Source: Macrothele yani
Lineage: Eukaryota; Arthropoda; Arachnida; Araneae; Macrothelidae
NCBI GenBank assembly: GCA_039090855.1
Contig: CM076997.1
Coordinates: forward strand, 163,276,709 to 163,340,708
Direction of reading: 5' to 3'
DNA: 64,000 nt
Positions within the stretch are counted from its first letter, which is position 1, and the number at the start of each line of letters is the position of its first letter. The translations under genes were made by a program, and so were the position numbers. The notes beneath the pieces were generated by a model. That model saw only the letters and a program-made list of their open reading frames with translations. It was not told the DNA's origin and did no database searches. Shown piece by piece: positions 55,771-64,000 of the stretch.

Positions 55771-57289
55771 TTTCTACCACTTCTACACCTAGAAAAAACC
55801 TGCAAACCAAAAATTTCAAAGGGAATCTTAGCTTTACTGTTAGAAAATGCTGATATGTTTAGAGATAATTTTGTCAGAATCACTTAAATGCTTTGAAAAT
55901 TTCAAATTTTGATTTGGAATTTAGGGGTGCCAAAGCCTTCTCCGTTTACGTCAAACCGTATGCACTGACGTCATGACGCTGTTCTAAATCGTAAAACTGT
56001 TGCGGATTTTAAATTACTTTTCTTTCCCTTAATTACTTTTCCCTTTCTTTAATTTTATGTTAGAAAAAAGATTTTATAGATTCACCGTTTGGAGAACGGG
56101 CACGATTGCTAGTTTAAATATAATTTAATATCATGAAGCAGTGACTTGAATTACAGAACTATATATGAAGCGCATTTTTTTTTTTTTTTTTTTTAAGATT
56201 GAACTTTCTGATCGGACAAATGAACTTTCTTTCGCAGAAGACCCACATATCATTATAGGGAAAAAACACGCATTCGTCCTACATGCAGAATAGAGAAGTT
56301 GTTTCCAAACGCCGCGAACAAGAAGATTTATCTCTTGACAGTAACTTACGAATTTAATGGCAGATAGCTATGTGAGAGAATACCGTCTTCAACAACAGGT
56401 TCATATACTGGCCGTATCCCACGCAAGCTAGCCAATGAACAAGCATCTTGCATCCAGGATCACATAATGGACCTAATCTCGCCAAAATGTAGATCAAAAG
56501 AATGGTTAGTTGAAATTAAGGGTTTGGTTCGGAAAGAAAGAATTTTCTCCGGGATGAATGTAGAAGGTGGAAAGGGCGTGACTCTCTTGTGCGGGAAATG
56601 AACAAGATCCACAATATCCTACTATCCGCCGGAAGTAACAAGTAATACGAAATATATATGCAGTGAAGCCTGTGTAAGACATAATCCAGATAATGGAACT
56701 ATTTTTCGTTTTAGACAGGTTTCCCTTTTATACAGCCGCAACAATGGGTGCTATTGAAATGTGAACATTTGAGTTTTTTTGTGATGCTAATAACTGTTTC
56801 TACACAATTACTGATTACTTAATATTGTATAATGGTACGTCAAATTAAGATCATTGTTTGTATGAGAGCAATGGTCCAATAAATGTGCATGGAGAACAAT
56901 GTTCAACGTAATCATGCTGTCTACCTAGTATTTTCTGGTTTCATTAGTTTTTTAATGGGACGATATGAAGTGTTTCCGAAAGCTTTAGTTAAACTTTAGG
57001 AATGCGCTCTACTTCGATTTTAATTATAATGGAAAATTGGAGCGGAAACGGTTCCCTTCCTGGTTTTTGCCAGAAAGGTGTCATAAAATGACATATCTGA
57101 CGCCACAGTACATCTATTCAAGTGTTGGACAAACTCCCACGACTTCTCGCTGAGGTAATTATTCAATAAATATGTCTGCTATAGTTCGGCGAATCAGTTG
57201 TTCTGAAGTTATAAATAAGCGAAACTGTAGTCTTAGTGTTACTGTCAATCTGAGTGTTATTTTTGACCTTGCCCACGAAAGATCCGTTC
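55771..57289. other. Unassigned DNA
   Basis: AT-rich, with an 18-base T-run near 56177-56194. The part at 56300-56650 has more G+C and short frames without recognisable motifs. No gene or known repeat is seen. Confidence 0.45.
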
Positions 57290-57640
57290 TGTAATGCTTT
57301 CATTCGTATCATTTAACGACGAGCAAATGGAAACTCCAGTGAAGCTCAGTATCTGCACACGATAGCTTTTCTCCCAAGACAATGCCAAACACGAGATCCA
57401 TTTCACCTGTCATTGCTCTCTACGGAAGAGCGAGACATATTAGGTCACCTAGTTTAGTGGAAGATATGTTGTATATGTTCGAGAGCAATCCCGAAACCAG
57501 CATGACAAAGGTATTAACATACATAAGTGTTTCACTTTCAACAGTGTGTGAAATATCACTCCAGGAGCAACTTTACAGATATCACATTTAGCGAGCACAG
57601 GCATTATCAATAGCAGATTTTCATTCTGGTATCGTGCTTC
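57290..57640 (+). pseudogene. DUF4817-type transposase, N-terminal fragment
   Basis: Plus-strand blocks RRANGNSSEAQYLHTIAF, then in another frame RRARHI-type text ending RHIRSPSLVEDMLYMFESNP, ETSMTKVLTYISVSLSTVCE and LQEQLYRYHI, then after a stop RAQALSIADF. This follows the N-terminal half of DUF4817-type transposases (VEEAVLxAVEENPxTSTRxV...VSxSTVWRVLxEQLLYPYHLQRVQAL). The catalytic part is absent. A methionine at 57382 starts one frame, but it lies inside the domain. Confidence 0.65.
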
Positions 57641-58026
57641 CGCAGTGACTTCTTTAGAACTGCATTACACCTGATTTACACCGTTATTTGCTTTTCACCT
57701 TTAAATAGCAGTTCACCATTGTAAATTTCAATTACACTCATCATTTGGCATGGAAATACCCTCTTACTATTTCCTATTCTTGGTATAATCTATTTCCTAT
57801 TCGGGTATAATGGTTTTAAGTATTCTTGACAAAAAAGGAAGCAATCTAATATTCTAAACAAATAATAACTGGAAAGCGTTCGGCCAATTGTTTACACACG
57901 CTATATTTTTTTCACTATAGCCTGCGAAACACGTTCCGAAAGTTTCACTAGTCCTCATCAAACATGCTCAGTTCTCAGAATGTCAGCCAGTTGTGTGATG
58001 ATATGTTTAGCTCAGAATTTATTGAA
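57641..58026. other. Unassigned DNA
   Basis: AT-rich. A segment around 57808-57850 (ATGGTTTTAAGT-TTCTTGA, GGAA-CAATCT) recurs near 59550-59587. No gene is seen. Confidence 0.4.
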
Positions 58027-59386
58027 CCCACCCGCACAGCACAGCATATTTCGTATACGTTACAAGTACGTAGCACTGAAACATTGAGACTTTTCACATA
58101 CGTTGCACAATGTAACAGTAATGTTTCAGAAACCTTACGGTTACGTTAAAATGTCATCAAACGTTACATAACTTTGAAACATAACTGACACGTTACAGTA
58201 TAAGGTATTTGTAACTGCGTTACATTACTGTTTTGTATTTGAAAGATATTTGTGATATCATCTTAATACTGTTACGTGATAATAGGGGTTTCTGTAACAA
58301 AGGATGCCGTCCACGTGTTGCCTCAGGACGGATGTGGTCGATTCCTGGTCAATCATGACGTCAGTCGCAGCCAATTTTTTCCACGTGATCTTTCCGACCA
58401 TCTTCTCTCTGTGTTCAACCTTAACATTTTGTGTGCTACGTGGTCTTACTGAACATGGCTTTTTTCCCACTTTTTTTTTTACCTCCCCACAAGGTCTCAC
58501 CGATATCTTTTGTACGCCATTGTTTTTCCCCATCAGACAATTTCGAGGTGTGACAAAACGAAGCTGGGGAAATTTTTTTTCCAAGGAAATACAAATCTTC
58601 GAAGATCACGCTAAGCTCGAATCCCTCTTCAGAGGGTTTTCAGGCAGACGCATTATCCCACTCGACCACGGGCCTTCTCGCTGTTACAGCGTTCTGTGGG
58701 CACTAACGAGAAGCCAATGCTTTGGGAATACGTTATTTAATAGAAATGCGTTATTTTTTCCACGGATAATTTTATTTTTCTGTAGGATGATTTAAATTTC
58801 TTCATGACTAATCAACGAAATGTACCTTTTAATGCATATCTTACTCTCATTTTTTTCTAAACTTGAGTAGTCGTTAAACTTCTCAATATATCAACATAAT
58901 TTTTTCTACCTTTACAAACTAACAACCGCTTTTATTGAGACTTTTTGTTCTGATTCAAAACCAACAAATGTACTAAGATATTATACACTGGCGTGCAAAA
59001 CTTAAGGACTGACACTATGGTACATTGACTAGCTAACTGGAGTACGACAGTATCACCAAATAATACCTCAGTAGCACATGGAACGACTACGAGAATGTTT
59101 CGGTAAAATGGCATAAATGCGCATGCGCGTCCACGTCGTTGCCAAACCAAAAATCTTAAACATCGCCGGAATGTAACATCAAGGTAGCAATTATGTACAA
59201 TGAAAACTATAAAACGGTAGTATTGGTGAATGCTATTTTTAACGTAACCGTAGTGTACAAAGAGGTATGTTCTAAAATAGATGTTGCTGAAACGTAATTG
59301 TAAGATATCTCTGAAAGTGTAATGAAAATGAGAGATTGTAACATTACTGATACATATCTGAAGCGTTTTATGCTGTGTGGGTACCG
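58027..59386. mobile_element. Possible composite DNA transposon with GGGTxxCACACAGCAT-type ends
   Basis: CCCACCCGCACAGCACAGCA at the left (58028) and GCTGTGTGGGTA at the right (59374-59385) are partial inverted complements. Sub-terminal parts on both sides are rich in ACGTTAC/GTAACGT words. Inside lie a tRNA-like block (minus, about 58597-58680, box A TGGTCGAGTGG and a degenerate box B) and a Tc1-type left end (TACACTGGCGTGCAAAACTT at 58985). No transposase is recognised. The pairing of the ends is tentative. The 163-codon plus-strand frame at 58304-58795 has no motif and is probably not a gene. Confidence 0.3.
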
Positions 59387-59606
59387 TATAGTTTCTGAAC
59401 ACAACGCATTTAACAAGCAACTCTTTAAAAAGTGAAATGTCTTAGAACCCTCTCGTGCAATGACAGAACCCAGACAATTTAAAACCTGAAGTACCATGGC
59501 ACTACTAATATTGCAGCAGTGATTGGAATAGTTCCTTCATAATGCGGAAAATGGTTTTAAGTGTTCTTGAAAAAAAGGAAACAATCTTTATCTTATTGCT
59601 TTGATA

Positions 59607-60961
59607 CACTGCTCGACATAGAAATTGCCCCTCTCAAGATATGCTGATGATGTTAAACCGGAGGCCATGACGTCACATGTTCGTGAGATAAAGCTGCCGG
59701 TAGCAACAGGGATGGTAATGTGCGGTCGCTGGCGGAAGTGTAGCGGACGTTTCAGATTTGTTGTTTAGGCTGGGAAACTGTTCAGCGAAAGCTAAATATG
59801 CCCAGTAATCGCCAACGGCAGGTTCATCGCCATTTAGATGCGTTTCAGAGAGGAAGAATTGTAGGCCTGTATGAAGAACACTGGTCTACACATCGTATCT
59901 CTGCGCATGTGCAACGGCATGCACGAACTGGTGGACACTGTTGGCACCAGTGACTACAGAAAAGTTCGCACATGCGCAAAGCGACAGTGGCGTAGTCCCA
60001 AAGATGTTAGTACAATTGGACCGGCGGATTGTTTGACACGCGCGTTCGTCACCAAAAAAGCACTGCAGCAGGAATTCGAAGTGCTGTGTCATTGGCCATG
60101 GACGTCACTATAACGACTCTAACTGTAAACCGAAGGTTACATGTGGAAACCTGCTCAGTAGGCAACCGTTATGTTGACTGCCATTAACGTCTAGCAATCG
60201 CAGCGCTCGTCTGGCTTGGTGCCGAAGTCATGCGAACTGGAGTTCCAAAGGGTTCACTGTGTTGTTCTGTGATGAATTCCGTTTTTGTCTGGGTGTTGAC
60301 GATCGATGGATCCATGTCTCAATGATCCCGGTTTCGTTCGACACCGCCACATAATCCGTCAAGCATCATCATGTTATGGTGTGTTATTGCGCATGACAGC
60401 AGGTCACCTCTTGTGTCCATCACGGGCACACTGACGGCTGCACGATACGTGAGCTGGACTCTGCTGCCCATTTTGATACCTTTCTTGAATGGCCTACAGC
60501 ACCTTAATTTCCAGCAAGATAACGCCCGTGTCCACACCGCTTTGGTCTACAGACAATGTTTGGAACATGTTGAAACAGTGCCATGAACAACAAGTTCATC
60601 CGATTTATCACTAATGGAAAACCTGTGAACCACATTGGACATCGACTGAAATCGAATCGGCATGCGCACGATCTTGATGAATTATTTAAGCAAGTCAACG
60701 GTGCTTGGTGTTCCATTCCTCAGAACGATATCTGTTGACTGTATGACTGATTGTCGAGTCGTACTGCTGCGTGCATTGCCGTTAGCGGCGGTGCGACCAC
60801 TTACTGAGGCATACCCATTGTGCTGCATTATCTCATCTGATAAACATTGTAACTTGGTGAAAATAAGATCAAGATAAACCCTTATGTATTCCTACTTGCA
60901 TACTCAATTTCAACCCTGCTATCTTCACTCCTGGGTGGGGCAATTTCAGTGTCGAGCCGTG
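59607..60961 (+). mobile_element. Tc1-like transposon with TA duplication
   Basis: TA at 59605-59606 and 60962-60963 flank inverted repeats: CACTGCTCGACATAGAAATT plus GCCCC at the left, and GGGGCAATTTCAGTGTCGAG plus CCGTG at the right. Length 1355 bp. The ends are well preserved while the gene inside is badly decayed. Confidence 0.85.
59798..60850 (+). pseudogene. Tc1-like transposase, degenerate
   Basis: It starts MPSNRQRQVHRHLDAFQRGR and IVGLYEEHWSTHRISAHVQR, then breaks. Later blocks are LFCDEFRFCLGVDDRW (first Asp), IMLWCVIAHDSRSPLVSITG, LNFQQDNARVHTALVYRQCL (second Asp) and SDLSLMENL (Glu kept, normally SDLSPIENLW). The catalytic residues are thus readable but spread over frames with many stops. 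It is related to the MPxRRR Tc1 group and the usual size. Confidence 0.75.
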
Positions 60962-60963
60962 TA

Positions 60964-62425
60964 CTTCTGTCATACATATTTCTATCAAGCGGATTTGTAG
61001 AAAAAGGGTAACAATATAACACTAAGAAAACTTCCTTGATATCTTTGAATAGGTGGTCAGTTGACATGAATAAAAAACAGAGGATTCTAACACGCATCTT
61101 TTGCGGCGGTCTTTTTAGTACTTACAAGATGTTCGGAAGTGATGTGCACAGATGAAGCAGAAGTACTTCACCGTTGTGACTGAAAAACGGAGCTAACTAA
61201 ACCTGATTTATGCGCTGCGCTGCACCACAGGAAAGGAAATCAAAAGCTTTGTCTCCGCTGTTCAACAAAATATTTTCAGATAAATGCCAAAAGATAGAAA
61301 AAACATCTTGCTCTGTTTTAAGTTGGCATAGATCTTGTGATAGAGCCGTCTGCTTATTGAAGGAAACGTTAGATTTTCAGAAGTGTATTGTTCTTATTTG
61401 CCTTTCGAGTGGTACTTCAAGGATTGCTTATGGAAGCTTCTCATTGCACTGATATAATGTTTGCTAGGCGAATCGGTCTGAGCAGGTATAGCCTTAGTAG
61501 CATTATGCAATAGATATAAGCTCAGCGCGTATTGTGAAACTCTACGAGTTGTAATAGATAACTGGAAAACACCAAATGTCATTATTAGTACAATTGTGCT
61601 CTATTTTTTGCTGTTTTCCAGGGAGACAGGTCTTCAAAGACTTGAAAATTACATAGCCCAGGAACGGAAAACAAACCTTTATCCTCCGATTTTCGTTCAA
61701 GCATTCTATCGTTGCACGGTAGCATTAACTGGTTGCTTCATAAGGAACATAGACAATACGGCACATTTATGTCGATAATGACAAGTGTATTGCCTTCCAT
61801 GTATGTGAAGAATTACTTCTTCAAGAAGATTCATTTCCCATTGAAATCAAAGAAATGGAGAACACCATCTCCTTTCATATCGTAGTCTAACGATCCGTAC
61901 TAGCATCTAATAGTAGGAGGAGAAGCTTGATTGTTATGCAGAGCACCTCGTTCAACGAAAGGTACAGAACCATTTATTAAGTAAATACAACCCAAATCTT
62001 CATCATCAACTCGTACCTGGTCACAGGGTAAATGATTATTCAGACGTTTGCTGATTTTATCACTGGGCCACCAGGGATACGAAAAACATTATGGACAGTT
62101 CGATGTTTGAAGTACCATTTCGGAGATCCATTTCGGCAGTGCAGAATGCATGACATTTCGTCATCTGTGGTCCAGTACTTTTTTGCATGGCCCTAGACAA
62201 TACTATACCTCTATTTCGTTTCGTTACTTTAAATAACGTATTTCTATGTCACTGACGTTTTTTCTCTGGGCATATATTATATACATTGAAGTGTTGTAGT
62301 GCTAGTCTTCATTGAAGACCGTTTCAATGTATGATTCTCCTTTAGCTTGCTGATTTTGTGTAAAACTGTATGAATTTATTCTTCAGATCCATAAAAAAAG
62401 ATTAGATCATATATTCAGCCAAGCG
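60964..62425. other. Unassigned AT-rich DNA
   Basis: Short frames at 61210-61452 and 61596-61778 have no recognisable motif. No repeat, RNA gene or transposon part is recognised. Confidence 0.5.
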
Positions 62426-62960
62426 GCTGTGTGCCGTCCTTCAATTGTTTTTGGAGAAGCATATCTCTTACAAATGGCTCTCTAAATTTCATGTCAGAGA
62501 TGTTAAATTGTGTTAAAATATGGGACTCTGGTGGCCATTTTATAACTTTCAATTTACTGTCGTGTACCTGCAGCCATTTTGTAACCGCCCAAGTCTTCTG
62601 GTATGGCGCATTATCCTGTTGGAAGTATCTTCTGCATCAGCAACGGCATGCACCTGTACGAGTGTGTCTGGTCCCTCTCGATGTTTCGTTCACTGCTGGT
62701 ATCCATATGATGTTCCAGAGGTATTAAGAAATCCAGTACCCTCCTTGAAAATACACCACATACCATTACACTGGTTCCATCAGCTTCTAGAGTTAACGCT
62801 ACACAGCTCGAACTTATCGATTCATGCTGTGGACACCTTATTGTAGCGTGTTGAGCGGGTGTGTTAACTGAAAACCTGTTTCATCTTAACAGATGACATT
62901 TCTTCAGCCCTCAGTGTTCAGCTTTGATGCTTCCGTAAGCAAGTCATACGAATTCGTCGG
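62426..62960 (-). pseudogene. Tc1-like transposase, C-terminal fragment
   Basis: The minus strand reads YFQQDNAPYQKTWAVTKWLQ (second catalytic Asp), VIKWPPESQYFNTI-HL (normally WPPQSPDLNPIEHLW), then AICKRYASPKTIEGRH. The stretch upstream in transcript direction contains ETSRGTRHTRTGACRC-like decayed sequence. Frame changes are frequent and the N-terminal half is not visible. Borders are approximate. Confidence 0.65.
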
Positions 62961-63014
62961 TTTGCAGCAGAGACAAGTGGTACAGGATGCGAGGTCTGCT
63001 GTTTAGACTACTTA

Positions 63015-63232
63015 GCAGCCCCGGCGGGGCTGTGGTCAAAGCGCTGGCTTTTGACCATTCGCCTGAGAATTGGTCCGGGTTCGAATCCTGGAGAGGCATG
63101 GGTATTGTGCTTGTCTTACTGTACTAGCTTTATATTTTCCCTAAAATCAGTGGCTCAATATCAGTAACGGGCGACTGCTTATAGCCATTAGAGATGCTCA
63201 TGGTAGCACTTAAACGGCCTCCCCCCAAAATA
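63015..63232 (+). mobile_element. tRNA-derived SINE
   Basis: Same family as 15055-15278: the head GGGGCTGTGGTCAAAGCGC (box A region) and GGGTTCGAATCCTGG (box B), and the body GGGCGACTGCTTATAGCC. It lacks a clear A-rich tail (ends CCTCCCCCCAAAATAG), and I cannot define a target duplication. Confidence 0.8.
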
Positions 63233-63247
63233 GCTCATTTCCGCTAA

Positions 63248-63322
63248 TGTATAGAGGGTTGTATATGGAGGGCTGTGCATGGAGGGTTATGTATGGAGGG
63301 TTATGTATGGAGGGTTGTGCAT
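63248..63322. repeat. Tandem 14-16-bp repeat
   Basis: About five units of TATGGAGGGTTATG and close variants follow directly after the SINE. It is a short minisatellite. Confidence 0.8.
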
Positions 63323-63692
63323 CCTGAAATTCTCCTCTCGATACCGTTGTTGTATTGCGCAGTTTCTTGACATTATAAATACCTCATACGATCCTAATAA
63401 TAATACTTCATAATAACAAAAATAATAATATTACCTCATACGATTTTCTCCGGTCACTGTTTCCCTCTGACATCGACAAGCGGTCTTCCGCTCACAGGAA
63501 CACCTCCGAGCGTTTGTTTTGTTGTTTGTACATCATTCAGTGTACATCATCGTTACAGTTGGCCTTGCGTAACCAAGAACCTTTGCCGTTCCTGAGATGC
63601 TTGCACTTGCCCTAGCAGCACACACTATCATGATTAATTCAAAGTCGTTTAAATCCTTAAATCACGGTTCTTTCCGATCTGTGCTTCGTATA
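63323..63692. other. Unassigned DNA
   Basis: It includes a short AATAATAATA run near 63398-63430 and a repeat of CCTCATACGAT (63383 and 63434). No gene is seen. Confidence 0.4.
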
Positions 63693-64000
63693 CAGGGTGA
63701 TTGTAAACTCCTTCAACAAAACAAGAACGGTGATAGTACACAACAAGGCAAACAATATTTGCAATGAAACCTAGAGGTTCATTCTACTCCTAGTGCCAGA
63801 AAAGAGTAAAGTTACATATCCACGTTGAGCCTTCAGTAGTGAAAACAAAGAGACATACCTAATTCATGAGTTGCACAATTCCAATCGCATCAGAGAAAGA
63901 CTCACAGGAGCTGCTCAAACTGGCGTCCAAGGGCGTCGTTGCACAGCCCACACTGGCGAATGAAGGACTGTCGCACCCTCTAGTATAGTCCCTCTGTGGT
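63693..64000 (-). mobile_element. Mariner-related transposon end, runs off the window
   Basis: ACAGGGTGATTGTAAACTCC at 63694 matches the ACAGGGTGATxxT ends of DUF4817-type elements (compare 44391). Further in, the minus strand reads RQSFIRQCGLCNDALGRQFE and QLL, similar to the C-terminus of that transposase group. The rest lies beyond the window. Confidence 0.45.

Noticed and set aside
58304..58795. 163-codon plus-strand open frame
   Set aside because: No recognisable domain, Phe/Ser-rich composition typical of chance frames, and it overlaps a tRNA-like repeat block and an equally long minus-strand frame.

Overview
This is a stretch of animal, almost certainly arthropod, nuclear DNA made of transposable elements nested in AT-rich sequence. 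I see no convincing host gene, no operon structure and no bacterial-type signals. The Tc1 families (proteins starting MPxRRR/MPGxxRR...FERGR), the DUF4817-type mariner relatives, the RTE and other LINE remnants and the tRNA-derived SINEs are the mix usual in arachnids and some insects. The selenoprotein-type Naiad described below is a property reported from spiders and clams, so a spider or related arachnid is my best guess; the window alone does not prove it.

Layout. 1-1.02 kb holds hairpin-forming unassigned DNA. 1.02-3.52 kb is a dead LINE split by a 1.43-kb Tc1 element. 3.55-4.6 kb is a 5'-truncated RTE. 5.2-9.8 kb has decayed Tc1/mariner pieces and a 3 x 84-bp tandem repeat. 9.8-14.7 kb is nearly featureless apart from one SINE. 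14.74-17.67 kb is a head-to-head pair of canonical Penelope-like elements (PLE, C-terminal GIY-YIG), one split by a SINE with a perfect 10-bp target duplication. 18.4-22.06 kb is an RTE broken by one Tc1, with an inverted RTE piece joined at a perfect palindrome and a second Tc1 abutting it. 22.97-24.45 kb is another dead Tc1. 24.59-43.05 kb is the main feature. 43.1-64 kb returns to scattered LINE, mariner, Tc1, DUF4817-type, MITE and SINE fragments plus two unassigned families of internally tandem repeats.

Main feature. Between two (TA)n tracts lies an array of one element: three full head-to-tail units of about 4.57 kb and a 5'-truncated unit on the minus strand, then a 5'-truncated inverted unit on the plus strand. 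The protein has an N-terminal GIY-YIG endonuclease, a linker with a CxC motif and a C-terminal reverse transcriptase with a YIDD box. This is the permuted order of the Naiad clade of Penelope-like elements. Two observations make it special. (1) All three units that keep the N-terminus have an in-frame TGA at codon 47, followed after four residues by CxxC, where related endonucleases have a cysteine. (2) Eleven bases after the TAA stop, all five units carry an identical 65-nt segment that folds as a textbook SECIS element: an 8-bp lower stem, an ATGA/GGAT quartet, a helix of about 10 bp and AAA at the canonical distance. The element therefore appears to encode a selenoprotein reverse transcriptase. 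Single-base length differences between units are frequent and base substitutions rare, which suggests unpolished long-read assembly or very recent amplification.

Limits: boundaries of decayed elements are approximate, family names come from motif recognition without any search, and folding was done by eye.
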